Part shown: in pieces, positions 1 to 12,834 of the stretch | Numbering within the stretch: the stretch's first letter is position 1 | Layout: each line of letters opens with the position of its first letter | NCBI GenBank assembly: GCA_038503075.1 | Contig: JBCAML010000012.1 | Coordinates: 1,488,001-1,552,000, forward strand | Length of the DNA: 64,000 bases | Direction of reading: 5' to 3' | Source: Gyromitra esculenta | Lineage: Eukaryota; Ascomycota; Pezizomycetes; Pezizales; Discinaceae | Position numbers and translations under genes: made by a program | The notes under the pieces: model-generated | Seen by the model: the letters and a program-made list of their open reading frames with translations, nothing else | What the model was told of the DNA's origin: nothing | Databases searched by the model: none

Positions 1-1957
1 AATTGAGTGCCGGGAACCAAATATTTGAATGCGGGCAAGACTCAGGCCCTCGTCAGTAGGGCAGGGGTCCACTATCCGGGCCGTTGGTGTGTTGAAAGTG
101 TGGACGCGAGGCGCCAAATAACCTGGTAACACGCACAGAACCTATTTATCCCTAGTCCATGGTGATGGTGGTCCCATCATGTCGGCATACATGGGACCCC
201 ACAGTTTGAGCGTGGATTTACTAGTAGGGTGCTGAAGTGCTTTCGTGGCGAGCCGGACTACCGCCCATACTGAAGTTTTACGGTTTGCTAGTTTTGGACG
301 CGATAACTCGAAGTGCCATGATGGCCAGGCAGGACTAAAAAATCTGAATTTTGGCTCATGTGCGGGTTCGATTACGAAGACCAATTTCTAGAATGGATGG
401 TTATCGGGTGTATGCCTGACGGGATGGTTGTTACTCCTGTGCTCAGCCCATACCAGTCGCTTGCTGCAGTCACAGGCAGCAGCTAAAGCAAGGGGATGGT
501 AGCCAACCTAGATGATAACTTCGGACTGGAAGTACAGACACATGTATCGTTGAAATGAAAATGTTTCGTGACGAGAGAACAATCGATGCATTGTTCTGTG
601 GAAGAGAGAAGGAGGATAGAAGCAGCAAGAGAACATGGCTTGTCTAAATATAAACGACGAATGACCTCACACTCGCTCGATAAAGAGCCTCAGTTCCCTG
701 AAGAACCATGTGCAAGCAAGCACGTGTATGTATGTACTTTAACCCTGCTCAACAAGTTAGTTGGGGTTTTGATGAATACATCCACATCCAGCTCGCATCG
801 AGCTTAGAATATGAATTGATCACGAATTTTGTGAGTCGTAGCAGAGATTTTCTGTTTTGGGCTTAAATAGGTATTTACTTATAGATAATTAGACAAGATG
901 AACATTACAGTACACAGGATTAAGAGATCCGATCTAACCGCCAGGAAGGCAATTACTCAATTTAACTGAGCTACAGCCATGGGCTGGCTTGATGTAGAGA
1001 GTTTTAATAGTTTGGTAAATAGGATTAATGGAGAGATTATGAGCTACGGGGAGCGTAATGCTTAATACGTGAACGGTTGAAAATATAATATCGCGTTTGA
1101 TATCGCTTCAGAGATCATGCGCCTCAATCCTGGCATTAAGGGGAAGAAAGTTTGTATGGTTCGGGTGTGAGCTTTAGGAAGCTTCGGGAGTCTCTTGGCC
1201 GTCATATCAGTGCCCGCTTCCATATGTACATAGAAGAATTTCTTTCGAGTCTATGTTGCGATAGCCCATATATCTTTCACGCCACCCCTTCATGCCTCCC
1301 GTTTTATGCACGTTGCGTCCACGGCTTGTAATTCTTTTTTCCACGGCTTTAAATAGACCACTTCCCCGTTTCCCATATCGGAGTACATCTCACACTTGTT
1401 ATCTCACTAGCAAGCGGCATTTCTAATGTCTTCGGAGATTCTTCCTTCGTGTTTAACGGATGGCTTGCTTTGACAGTGAAAGCCGGATGGCGTAAGTATT
1501 CGCTTGTTAATCTTACGCATCTAGATGTCCGGTTCTCTAACTACTTCGACTTCTTTGATGTACATTCCGTAAACCTTTAACTTTACGAGGGAGAACTCAG
1601 CCTTCAGAGATCTGGAAATGCTAATAGCAATTAGCTTGATGGTGAAAGATTTATTGAGAAATGCACTGATTGGATGTGATGCTAGGATTTTAGCTTTTGT
1701 AGAAGTAAGTCTCCACCGATGAGCAAAAAATCGTTTATTTCTTGAGAGAAAACAAGGAAGTAACTTTTAGATTTCCACGGGTCGATAGGTATCATTCCTC
1801 TTCTATATATAAAGCTTCACGCTAGAGCGTGGTGGTGGTGTTGACGTCTTGTCGCACAAGCCAATAGGGTTTCGGCAACGCGCACCTCCACATCCTCTGT
1901 AGATCGACTACCGTCATTGGATAGTTTCCTTTCATTATTGGAGATTCCAGTTAATAG
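1..1957. other. No supported gene
   Basis: I see no convincing coding exon here: open frames are short, have no recognisable motif and cannot be linked by plausible introns. A weak tRNA-like A-box (TAGCTCAGTTA, minus strand, about 960-970) has no matching B-box or acceptor stem. Confidence 0.5.
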
Positions 1958-2140
1958 TACCGTATGTACTCGTGAAATACGACCCAGCTCTGCCCCGTGG
2001 CTTACGCAGGGAACGAATGTTGATATAGTATTGGGCTTGGCGAAAAAGAATCTAAGCCACAGAATTTGACCATTTGGAAGCTCGCTCCCTGCGTAAGCCA
2101 CGGGGCAGAGCTGGGTCGTATTTCACGAGTACATACGGTA
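1958..2140. repeat. 55-bp perfect inverted repeat with 73-bp spacer
   Basis: Positions 1958-2012 and 2086-2140 are exact reverse complements (left arm starts TACCGTATGTACTCG, right arm ends CGAGTACATACGGTA). Similarity runs a few bases further inward with one mismatch. The RNA of either strand would form a long hairpin. No target duplication or element terminus is evident, so it could be a small foldback element, a local inverted duplication or a hairpin-RNA locus. Confidence 0.85.
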
Positions 2141-3935
2141 TGCTAGGTGAGGACGTGCTTCTGGAAACTTGTGAGATGGAAACCTGCATGACGAAATACC
2201 CATACCATACTAAATCCCTTCTAATCCCGTCGAGCCTAGGTAGTGTGCAACTGTCCAGGACGGGTAAAATGATACTTGTCTTAGAGTTTTGCTTGAATCG
2301 ATGACTATGATAGCTATAGGCAACATGTCGGATGCCTAATAGTCGCATTTGCTATTCTTGTCTTTGAACTGTGGAGGTCCCGACGAGAGTTCTGCAACAT
2401 ACGTGAAATAGGAGGCTTGCCGAGCACAATTTCGAAACATGGAACTATTTGTAATTCTTTTTCTCTAAGTGGAAGCAGGTGACATGGTTTTCGCTGTTGT
2501 GCGGCAAGTAGTTTATTGAAATCGTAATATCAAAGGATGTGCGCCTCCACAGCCGCAACGCCACAACGCCACTCATTTAAGGCTCATCGCGTTGAACTTC
2601 CTAAACCACGATACCAGCCACCGAACCCGATGTATCCATTCGTCTGGAGACTGTTATTGTTCTCTCATAATGTATTGTACAATCGCTCAGGATTGAATTT
2701 TGTGTCGCGACCTTAGAGATTTATACCAGAGATAACCTGAATCCCGCCTTAGATCGGATGATACTGAATACCGTATAACGTAGTTCCTGTCTTTTCGCTA
2801 AATTCACGATATAGCGCACGGCAAAAAGAGTCGAGGAATGTGATTTCATAGAGTTTTTTAGGAAGATTTTAGTAGTGGGATTGACCAGAAAGCTCGTTTG
2901 TAGACCCTCGTTTCTCGATCTTTTTTGCCGTATGCTGTACCGAGTTTAGTCTTTGGATAGCCTAGACTGTATCTGACCAGTATATACAGCTGCAGTAGCC
3001 TATAATCAGGAATATTGGTTGTGGTATATAGCTTCTTAGGGTCTCGTGATTTTTGCACGCAGATAGAGCGGTAAGTGCTTTGTTTGAAACTAAGTCATGA
3101 GAAATCACTCGGAATTGTTAGTTTTTGGCTGCTATTTGGCATTTATTAATCTCGCATTTGATTTCGTCCGTCTGGGTTATTGAATAGTAGATGCTGTGCT
3201 CAACTACAGTACTTCAGTTTTTCGTCCTCAACTCCCAGACAAAAACTATCACCCAAAGGTAAAATCGTGATATATTGGCCGAAAGATTCTTGTAGACCAG
3301 AGAGTTTCGTGGTTCCATTAGTTGAGTCTGTAGGAGTGTATAAGCAGAAGTGCGGAATTTGAACAAAATGAGATAATACACGGCTGGGTTGAATAATATT
3401 ACAGGATAGCGCTCGGAATGAATTGTAGGATTAATTTTTATTATTTATTTAATTACTATTTTTTTCCTCATTAAAGAAAGTGCAACTTGTAAGGGAAATA
3501 GGACACAATTTTATATATTTCAGATTTCTCAGGTACCAAGAAATTAATCTAATTTTACTACACCAGATATAAGATGAACGCTGAGCATCGGTCTTCCAAA
3601 AGGCCCAACCGTATCCTGACGATAGGGTATTGCATTCAGAGAGACCGCCTTTACAACCGTTACACCGGAGGATTGAGTTAAAGCAATTAATGGCTCATAG
3701 TACCTTCGCAAATTCACAATCACTTATTTATTTCTCGATATTTCTGTGGAACTTTTATTTTATTTCTCAGGGAATGACCTAACTAATTAGACAGCTTAAG
3801 GAACAACATTTGGCAGAAGATGGCAGAAAATGAAACTTGGAATAATTTAACTCCCTTCTCTTGCTATAAGATCCTCTATATGAGGTTAGTATAACCGTAT
3901 AATAGCCAAATAACTTAACGTGATGCTTGGTTTCT
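2141..3935. other. No supported gene
   Basis: AT-rich stretches (for example 3420-3560) with short unconvincing open frames. It probably contains the 3' flank of the Gtr2-like gene that ends at 3936. No repeat or RNA gene is recognised. Confidence 0.5.
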
Positions 3936-5304
3936 TCAGTGAATGATTTTACTGACGTCAAACACTTTCTGGAGCGACTCTTGGAAGACTTCAATGTTGA
4001 AGTTGACGAGGATCGTCTCTTTTGACTTGTTCGCTTCAGGGACAAGACAGACGAGGGTCAGCTGTCTGCAGGTTGAGAAAATAGGAAATCGTTAGTCAAT
4101 TTGTCTGAGGGAGAATGGACAAGGAACTTATCAACGGGATTGGAGAAGGCGAGCGGTGGACAAATGGAAGGTAAAGAATATACTTATTAATCTCTTTTAG
4201 ATAGAGGGTCAACCCGGGATCGATCTTGAACATGCTGGCCGTTTCCGGGGTACAAAACGGAATCGCTGCGTCCAGTGTTTCGTGACATCCGATGCGTTTG
4301 GTATTGCTAAATATGATTTACTAATGTTAGCAAGATATCGCGCAGCAAGCCAGGGAGTGTGAATTTGTGGAAGTACCCGAAAACCTCATTGAGAGTGTGT
4401 ACAAAATTTATATGTTCACCACAAAGCTCATAATCTGCGATATTAACAGGGCTGCAGTCTGTCGCAATATAAAGCCTGCTGGCAGTGTCGAATAAGAATG
4501 CTTTATGGATTCTAGCCGAGGTGCAGAGCAAATCCAGGAGTGACTCGATAATCTCAAGATTGGGGACAATCTTCCGGACGATTTTGCTAAACACTTCGGA
4601 GATGGAGTGGTCATAGATACTCGTACGATGATAATTGATATACATAGCGTCGATGTCGTTGCCTTCGAGTTCCTGGAGAGTTCTAGCGGTTATTTCTTCG
4701 AAGACGTCTATCTCGTAATCGTCTGACATGCCATCCACTTTATGAAGAATGATCTCGATGGGCAGAGATGGGTGGGATGGACGGACTGCAAGAATGAGGT
4801 CGAACAACCGATGTAGCGAGCCAAAATAATCACCTTGTCCGTCAATGACCCAAATCAGGGTGTCGTGCTTCTCGTCAACATTCCTGAGTCCGAAAGCTGG
4901 GTCGAGAATACTCTCATGACCTCCGAAATCCCATAATTCAAAGTCCACGAAGGACCTAGATTCGGTGAGGCTTAGTAAATTTGGAAATCTGGATGACTAG
5001 CGAGGGGTGTATATGCCTACTTAATAGGAAACTTTCCGGCGGTTTTTGTGGGTTCGACAAACAATGTTTCTGAAGCCGCCATTCTTCCAAATATTACTGA
5101 GAGTATAGATGTTTTTCCAGATCTTCGTTGGCACAAAGATTAGATGGCATCCGTGAAATGTTTGACAAGATGAATAATCTAGAGGGTTTCAACTCACTGC
5201 TTCTGGCCCATCAAAAGCACTCTCGGTTTCCTGATTTCGCCGTTTGGTTCCCCAGTCACTGCGGTCGTTTGCGAAGTCCCGGCTTCAATGGTGGCTGGAG
5301 ACAT
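3936..5304 (-). CDS. Gtr2/RagC-like small GTPase, five exons
   Basis: In fungi Gtr2 pairs with Gtr1 on the vacuole and relays amino-acid status to TORC1; that role is known for the family and inferred here. Exons (minus): 5304-5198, 5122-5021, 4955-4377, 4306-4184, 4065-3936, with introns of 75, 65, 70 and 118 nt. Coding length is 1041 nt (346 aa; yeast Gtr2 is about the same). The first intron splits the P-loop; splicing gives GQKQSGKTS (residues 33-41). Next come the switch region ETLFVEPTK, the G3 motif WDFGGHE (78-84), the G4 motif HKVDG (141-145), TSIYDHS, and RagC-like KAFLFDTASRLYIATD, LYLKEINK and LTLVCLV in the C-terminal roadblock-like domain. Divergence from canonical Gtr2 is marked, so it may be a second paralogue. 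An in-frame ATG lies at 5385. The donor of intron 2 (GTAGGC) is the least certain junction. Confidence 0.88.
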
Positions 5305-6631
5305 TCCTGTAAGGATAGTAAGTTCTGATGTTGATGAATCTAGAAAGAATTGATATTGTGAGGAGAATAGATCTGAAGAAAACACACGATGTAGAAAATG
5401 CTGTTAGAACGGACGATTTGTGTGATATGGTAGAAGCTGCGACGAGAAAGAAAGTGGGAAGCAGGCTCCTCCCGCAATTTTTTTGGATCCGGAATTGAAA
5501 GTTATAGAATGGTGCACTCAAGACGGAGTGCCGTTGGCCCAATACTATGGGGTGGAATACCTAATGCGGGAATGGTAGACATGACCATGCGTCTTATGTA
5601 AGTAAGCTGCAGGGGTGTCGTTGAATGGTGTTTCGAATAGGTCGATGAGTAGTTGGAAGGGTTCAAAAGGTGCTTTGTAGTTCCTATCCTTCTACGGGAA
5701 ATGATAGCGATAGCCACCTGGTTGTAAATTGTTGATACTATGCCACCACATGTTCATAGGTTGTAGCTAATTCTCGCCCGGTTTCTCACGTGATGCAATG
5801 ACTTCGTGGTTCGTGTTGATGTGTTGGTGTGATTGTATGCTGAGGGTTGCTGAATTGCCTCTCGCTGGACAGCAAAGGTAGCTAAATCATGCGATATTTG
5901 CTTCACTTCGGTAGGCCACATTCGTGGTGTTCATGGGATTATTAGCTTGTTCTTTACAACGATATATTACGCTGTTGGGGTATGATCTTCATTTTCGATG
6001 CAGACATCAATGTCCTTATCGCCTTCAACGGTTTTTGAACATATATGTAGTTGTGGCTAGTTCATTTGCTTCACCCAAGGAATGAAAATGTGGAGTGTGG
6101 AAAAGTCGATGGAAAAGGCACTTTGCGGAGCCGGTACCTCAGTGGCTTCATATTATTCTGTGATATTCGAATGACTATTATGTGATAGTATCTTAAACAG
6201 AGTACCAACGGAATTGTCCGGGGTTTTCAAGAGATATAAACACCAACTGTACTTTACGGAACCCCGATCGAGGGCGGAGGCAGACCTGAGCCAACGGCCC
6301 GCTGGTGTACCAGCAGTCGAAGATATTCCGAAAGCAGACCTTATTTTCTGCTGACTGCGATGGGAACGAAAATACGACTGAAAGGAAACTTGTTGGCTAT
6401 GTGATGACTGACGAAATGAGACTCGAGCCAAGATCTGGCTGCATGCGTACATATTTGGTTGAAGTTGCTTTTGTAAAGGATGTAGTCTAGCGGTAGGACT
6501 TCCAAAGTACTTATGGTCATGTGAGGTTGCCCTAGCAACAAGCCGGTTCTTGGCGCAGACGAGATGCCCCACCCACCCCACCCCACCCCAACTCATCCTG
6601 TCCCTTCTCTCTTTCCTCTCCATTATACACT
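5305..6631. other. No supported gene; upstream region of Gtr2-like gene
   Basis: Contains the probable promoter of the minus-strand Gtr2-like gene. Open frames on both strands here show no domain and no consistent splice structure. A C-rich tract (CCCACCCCACCCC type) lies at about 6565-6592. Confidence 0.45.
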
Positions 6632-7228
6632 GATGATCATGATGGCCCAACACATAACGTCTTCGCAATCGATTTTTGTTGTTTTTCTTGCCGCTGGCGG
6701 CCCTTACGACCTTTCTTCAGCAATTTGGAACTTCGTGGTGTTCATGGGGACAGTCATCGGACTCTTGATTGCTAGCTGGCTTCAAGAGGATGGTATATCC
6801 GGGCTTTCCTTCTGCCTGTAAGAACCTTTTCCCGTTGATCTCAGCTAACTCTTTCACCCAATATGAATCTCATCGTATCCTGCTATTATCCCACTCTATT
6901 ATCATCCGCCCCTCTCTTCCCCAAAAGCTAATCTTTGTTGTTAAGGACCTGGTGCAATTACGCCCTCGGTAGAGACATCTTGGTGGACGACGACGAACCT
7001 GAGCCTGCCCCTGTTCGTTTGAGAAAACCGGAGCCTTTTATACGGATCTTCGAGATCCAGGATGGCGACTGGGGAGCACCAGCACTGGGAAAAGGAACTA
7101 GGCCCAGGGCGGATCCGCTAGACACCTGGGTCACAGGGCAGTTCAAGAGGAGGAAAGTTCCGGACCTCAAAGACTGGATGGTAATGCCACCCGCACCTGA
7201 ATACCCAAAGGAAGAAGAGGAGCGATGA
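6632..7228 (+). CDS. Possible spliced gene for a small single-pass membrane protein
   Basis: A first open stretch (about 6632-6790) encodes a credible membrane segment (WNFVVFMGTVIGLLIAS), followed by a possible donor (GTATAT at about 6791). A second stretch (about 6947-7228) encodes an acidic/proline-rich tail (DDDEPEPAP ... PAPEYPKEEEER) after a branch-like GCTAATC and an acceptor TTAAG. The phases of these two pieces do not match with the simplest intron. The locus is therefore either mis-modelled here, contains another intron, or is a frameshifted relic. I do not recognise the product. Confidence 0.25.
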
Positions 7229-7230
7229 GT

Positions 7231-10084
7231 AAGAAAATCGCTCCCTTCACGACTATCAACATCCAGCGGGTATTAAGGTCGACTTCGCCTGAGCACACAA
7301 ACTGGAATCGACAAAAGAACGATGCAGCAGCAACTGTGGTTTGTTTTTCCCCTCTCATTGATTTGTAGGTTTGACATTTAGGATCGGTTGGGCAATCGGC
7401 CGTGGGTCTTGGGATATTCGGTTACGGCTGGGATGGGTGGATTTTGTTGCTGCATCCCGGACCTCCAAACTCAGGCGAGGTTGGTGCACTTTGGCATTGC
7501 CATCCAGAGATCCTGGCGTAGAGGATCGAGAGATAGAAAGTGGTTCTCTGGTCCTACGGAGGTACCTTCTTCCGTTACTACGCCTCGAATGGCTACTAAC
7601 TTACAGCAGGACATGAGGCTGCTGTTGGGTGGATCCGTCCATCGCGTCTTTTAGGTTGTGTCTCTACGGTTGACATGACTGGAGATCGGTGGATGGTGGT
7701 TTGGGATTGCTGGGGCAATCGATGGGATCACTGCAGGCGGTGATTCCTAGGCGTTTGAGAGAGGCGGAAAAAAAAAACAAAAAACAAAAAACAAAAAACT
7801 ATAAAACAAAAAACTATAAAACACGGACCATCCGCTGGAAGTCGACTTCTTACTAATGGAGTTGACGGAACGCCTGATAACCGACGAGATTCGGCCGTTT
7901 GGGACCACCACCGTTGGATTTTCCATGGCTTAGTATCTCTAGATAACATATTATTACTATTATTATTGGGATTGCAAATCACTGACAGCTATTAGGCTTA
8001 TAACTTTTAATTTTTAATGAGCGGATTAGAATCGGCACAACTGGGGGTATTTGGGTGAGGGCTTGTGAGATGGTAAATCACAGGGTACTCTTGGGAGAGC
8101 TTGACCTTGGATTCTTGTTACCTTGTGAACCCAAATAGATGGCGGATAGCCACTGTTTGGAACAAGAAGTCACTGTTAGGCCATTTCTTGGGGCTCGAAA
8201 CTTGGGGATACTCTTTATTCGTGGCAAATGATGAACCTTATGGATATTTTTACATCCTACTGATGCTCGCTAACTTTTTGCAAAATTTCTCGAATTTTGT
8301 GGCATTGTGCTACACGAGGATCCGTCTTATTCTTGGCTTCATCGGGGTTTATCTTTGCTGTCGCTGGGGTCGAGAATGGATCTAACAGTATGATGTGGCT
8401 ATCTTTCGCTGAATATCAGGCTCGGCCGGTCCATTTGAGGTGTCCGCTTTGGTGATTGATGCTTCCTCCGTTACTTATTCCTTTCCTTCAGTCTGAGTCA
8501 CGATATTCTCCGCTAACCTCTGGGCATAAATCTCTGTAGTTCTCTTATCCTTTGAGTTTGGACGTGCTAGGCTACTGCGATTCTCCCAAATTTCGGAAGT
8601 CTCCCTTACCATAACAAAAAGGCGCTGCAGATGGTGTCTTCGATAGATACCTGAACTATTTGTTATGCGTAACACGAGTATGAGGGAATGGTGGGACAGG
8701 GTGGAGTGGCTGACGGCCAGAAGATCATACAGTAGGTCCTGTAATTTTACTCGTAGATAGAAGAAGAGTTCAAGCGTAGCTTCAGTTTCTAAGGGATTTT
8801 GGTTTAGTCACCACGCAAGTCCGACTAATTTACGCTACCTGGAGAGCATCAGAGATGTTCAAGCGCATGAGATATTACAAAGAACGAAATATGCCGCTCA
8901 TATGCAATAGTTAAAACCCGCAGGATTATAGAATTGGCCCTGTTTTGGGAGCGGAGTAAATCGGGGAAGGAGGCTATGGATATCTCAGGATATCGTCCCG
9001 GGTGCTGTTTTAACGCTGGAAGCTGTGTTTTTCGTGAGATTTAAATTCCTGGTTAACGATGTTTTAGGGGGGCGCCTCGCGCTCTGAAGATCATGTTATC
9101 CTCCATACATGTAGTTTACCATGCGATGTGATATACACTATTAGACTAGTGAAAACTGCGAGTGATAGCTATGAGTCAGTGGAAAACTGGGAATTCGAAA
9201 AGAATATCTAATGCCTTGCGCAGGAGCAGTTTATGCACAAGCTGGGAGGGTATAAATTCTGTTTGGGATGTAGGTCTCGGTATCCCGGGTACTTGATTAC
9301 CTCATAAATATTACTGCCCGGCAGGATAGTGAAAGTGCTGTCCTACCAGAGTAAGACTCTACATCAGACATACTTTTCTCTTGCTATTTATAGCGGGCGG
9401 AAGGTAGTTCCGGCGCGGTGCCTTGCATCAAGATAGCGGTACTGCAACTGCAATATTGATGGCTCATGATCATATTTCGAATGTATGGATACTTCTCAAG
9501 ACAAAATAACTGACTTGCGACTTTAGAGAGTTGCAGACAGCACTGTTGGCGTACTACCAAAGCAAAAAGATGTGTCGGTTTCAGGCTATTGAAATGGCTT
9601 CAAGCTCGTCGTCAAGTCTTTTAACATTTAATGTAGGTTAAGGGCATCAGTAGTAGGTTTGTCGATCTCGCGTTTCTATTTCTGTTGAACCTATTACCCT
9701 TACTTGCTAACACGATATTATATCCAAAGCAACAGAGCCACATGGAAGGGGGGCGGCACTTATCCTCCCTCACCGAGATGTCTGATCGTGAGCGTGTTCT
9801 GGTCTACCGTGTTCGTCAAAGAAATAGAGTTGCTACTTCGAGTTCCAGGACACATTTCGAGTACAATAATGTTATCTTAAGGCGTGAAGATAGCGATGTA
9901 AGAGCCCGGATAAAGTATTTAAATTTCCTAAGGTGGAGTCATGCTCGGTATGTCTGACGCGTTATTTTATTCATAGATTTCGTTAACACCGCCAATCTTC
10001 CTATGGACAGTGGTTGCAATATATCCAGTCTTGCGAGATTGTGTTCAGAGTACTAGAGAAAGATGTTAGCTACACCGAAGCGAT
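7231..10084. other. No supported gene; A-rich tract
   Basis: 7768-7822 is a simple A-rich tract (AAAAAC and AAAACTAT units). Other open frames (for example plus strand 7371-7654 and 8101-8385) have no recognisable domains and no clean exon structure. Confidence 0.45.
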
Positions 10085-10396
10085 ATGAAGCATGTAGAGC
10101 GCCAGCCGGTGTGGTGGCAGCAACCTGGTATAACAGCTTTTCTAGGGTATGCGCATCCTAGCAAAGGAATGCTCAGAATGGCAGTGGATGGGCGGTCTAT
10201 CTACGACACAGCAAATATTAACGACCAGATCGCTACTCAGCTAGAACAGACATTAGATATAGCAAAGCCTATCTCACCGAGAAATACCCGGAATTTCGGC
10301 TCGGCGGCGTGGTGGGCTGCTGAATGGGTATCGTTCTACCCGCCTATTCTAGGTCATGGTTGCCGACTAGTGCAACTATTCATAACAGGGTGTTAG
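10085..10396 (+). pseudogene. Possible LINE endonuclease relic
   Basis: A 103-codon open frame contains PISPRNTRNFGSAAWWAAEW. This resembles the segment after the endonuclease domain of fungal LINE ORF2 proteins, where a proline/serine/arginine-rich stretch precedes a tryptophan and an acidic residue. No other LINE domain is visible around it, and the match is from memory of the family pattern only. It could be chance. Confidence 0.22.
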
Positions 10397-10500
10397 CACC
10401 TGTTGGCGCAATTGGGTAGCGCATAGGCTACCACACCCAAGGATTTAACCCCGAGGGTAGAAGGGGACTAAGGTTGGGGATTCGAGTCCCTCGCAGGTGA
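10397..10500 (+). tRNA. tRNA-Trp(CCA)-like gene with intron, possibly degenerate
   Basis: The acceptor stem CACCTGT pairs with GCAGGTG, followed by A73. The D arm is GCGC AATTGGGTA GCGC, the T loop TTCGAGT, the variable loop AGGTT as in many Trp tRNAs, and a T-run lies downstream (10504-10512). About 32 extra nt in the anticodon region suggest an intron after position 37. Aligned this way positions 34-36 are CCA. Oddities: base 33 is A rather than T, and there is one mismatch in the anticodon stem and one in the T stem. It may be a decaying copy. Confidence 0.55.
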
Positions 10501-11888
10501 TTTAATTTTTTGTCCTTCAGTGAAGTTAGGTGTGAGCAAGGTTGAAAAAGAACCATGTTGTTAGATTGTTTTTTTATAATCTCGAAATTGCGTGCGAAGC
10601 CATTGTGATCGCCATTCGAAAGATCATGGAGGATTGGGAAATATCGGGGCATTTTGTTCAATTTATGGTAATAGGCGCAAAGACGGTTTAAATTGTCAGA
10701 CGCGAATTGATAGTTCGTGCATTTAGTAACGTATTACCTAGCTTAGCTGACTGCATCTCTATGGTGCTACACGGAAGGTTTGGACGATGGCATATCGTAA
10801 GTTCTTCCCCCATCACCTTCCCTTGACTTGAGTAAATTCTAATCGATGGACTTTGTAGGTTGGTTGCAGGATACTAAAATTCAGCATTTAACTGTACCGC
10901 TCCAAGGTTACCTCGTGGCATTGTCGCGCGAGCGGGAGTTATATCGGTTCCAAAGATGGTAACGGGAGCTCTACGCGTCTTAATGGCGTCATATAATAGA
11001 TTTAATTCTCTTGCATGCACCAATTACCGCTTCATAGAACATGACCACTCGTCCTGGTCATCATTAGGGTCCTCATTACCGCTATTGCTGGCACAGTTAT
11101 TGCTAAGATTTATGCATATCAGTATGTCGAATCCCCTAATCATTTGTTGGGTGAAATGGGCTATCTGAATGTTGCAAATAACGGGTTGCCATGTTATATG
11201 CTAAACTATTCTCATGTTGAAATAGTTTCTCGTCTCAAATTTCTGCCTTTTTCTTGATACGAATGGTGTGCCCCCGAGGTCACCATTTGGAACGTGGAAC
11301 CGATAGATACAAGCTTTTATATAGCGCATTTATAAGAAAACGAAGCAAGCCATGAAAGAATAATAAGTAAGTCACAAGTCTTGTAGACAGTTACATCGTA
11401 AAACCAACTAGTCCACTTCTAAACTCATCACAGCACGCCGTCTGATTGACCGCATGTTTTCTGGCAAGGTACAATTGCTGTACGTGTCTTGGGGAACTAA
11501 GACTCAAAATGGGTCGCTCGCAGAGCCTTTCTGGCCGCAGTCTCGAAAGTTGGCTACTTTTGACAGCCAACAATACGACTAACAGCAAACTCTTCCTGAC
11601 TACCTTTCTCTCTAATCTTTCCCGTCCTTCATCATCAACTAGCACCATCCTATCTTCCACCTAAACTCTTTCTGCTGTGAACCATACTGTATGAAATAAC
11701 ATCTTACAAGTTACGATATTCTCGTACATCGCTAAGTACTACTATATAAACGAACGCAGTGTACCAGAGCACAAACTTTGATCAATAGGAGTAAACTAAC
11801 TGCGAATTGTGAGCTGGATGAAACTTCCGTGTGTACGCGGGATATCATCCGGGTTGAGCGGGCCCTCGAAGGGAAAATCAAAAACGAG
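10501..11888. other. No supported gene
   Basis: The minus-strand frame over 10428-10661 overlaps the tRNA-like locus, and the overlapping opposite-strand frames at 11391-11664 have no motif. No repeat recognised. Confidence 0.45.
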
Positions 11889-11991
11889 CGGATACGCTGG
11901 GATTCGAACCCAGGTCTCCTGAAACCCCAAGTACTGCACTAGCAGCCTATTCATAAGACTTACAGGTATTATACCACTAAACCACGTACCC
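11889..11991 (-). tRNA. tRNA gene with intron, anticodon unresolved
   Basis: On the minus strand the acceptor stem GGGTACG pairs with CGTATCC (one G-T). The A-box is TGGTTTAGTGGTA. The T arm is perfect (CTGGG TTCGAAT CCCAG). Total length 103 nt implies an intron of about 31 nt. The anticodon stem can be drawn as CTGTA with TTCAG with one mismatch, but no clean T33/anticodon follows, so I do not assign an amino acid. A degenerate relative of its 5' half lies at about 46082 on the same strand. Confidence 0.6.
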
Positions 11992-12355
11992 AGAGATGTT
12001 GAATACTCAATAGATCCGTATTTTCATGCGCGACTTAGCTAGTGATTCGAGGGACATATTTAAGACGAACAACACTGGGTGCTACCTAGTACCGACTCAG
12101 ACCAAGTCACACAGGTTCCTACATACAATAAGCAGTATGATCCGCGACACGAGACACCCCCTAGCACGAGGTACAAGAGACCAGTGGTATCACTATCTGA
12201 ACAGCCATCCGAGACAGTCGAATGGCGCACGCCGGCATATCCATAACCATTAATTATCCATACCACATAGCGGCTGTTCACAAAAGTAGATTTAATTTAC
12301 CGCTCAATAAGAAATGGCTTACCTAGAACTGTATCTGATTATCCATGTATCCTCT
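11992..12355. other. No supported gene; left flank of retroposon
   Basis: Ordinary unique-looking sequence up to the 12-bp target duplication of the large retroposon at 12356. Opposite-strand short open frames overlap and have no motif. Confidence 0.5.
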
Positions 12356-12367
12356 CAACCCCCTTCA
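12356..12367. repeat. Left target-site duplication of retroposon
   Basis: CAACCCCCTTCA here is repeated exactly at 41491-41502, directly after an (ATCT)n tail. This defines the ends of the retroposon that hosts the LTR nest. Confidence 0.85.
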
Positions 12368-12834
12368 ATTTACATCAACGGCTTTATTATCACGCAGAAT
12401 GTCAACCCAAAGGTACAGCAGCAGAGCCATGCCAGCCTACAAGCTCATGGCTGCCGAAAACGAGTATCACCGAAGCAATGAGGTGCTCACGAGAGAGATT
12501 AGAAAGTTGAGAGCAGAAGTGGGGGTGTTGGCCAAGCGATACACCCAAGCAAAGCGAGAGGTCATTAAGTTGATTGCCAAAGTCAAACTACAGCCACCGC
12601 CAGAAATCCCGATGAGACCAGATTTCATGGATGGTTGGTGTTGTTAGTTGGTCGCTAAGATTTCTTTTGATGTGGTGTTACGTGGTTGTTCTTTGTGTTT
12701 CTTTGGGTTTCCGTTCATGATGAGTTGTGGATGAGTCAGCGAAGGAAAGGATTATGGGTATATAAGGGAAGGGCTTTCCCCTCTTGTTGTACTTTTTCTT
12801 CTTCTTTCTTTAAGCAACGTCTTCTGTAGTACTC

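Noticed and set aside
142..384. 80-codon minus-strand frame at the left edge
   Set aside because: No motif, no exon partner, composition like the surrounding non-coding sequence.
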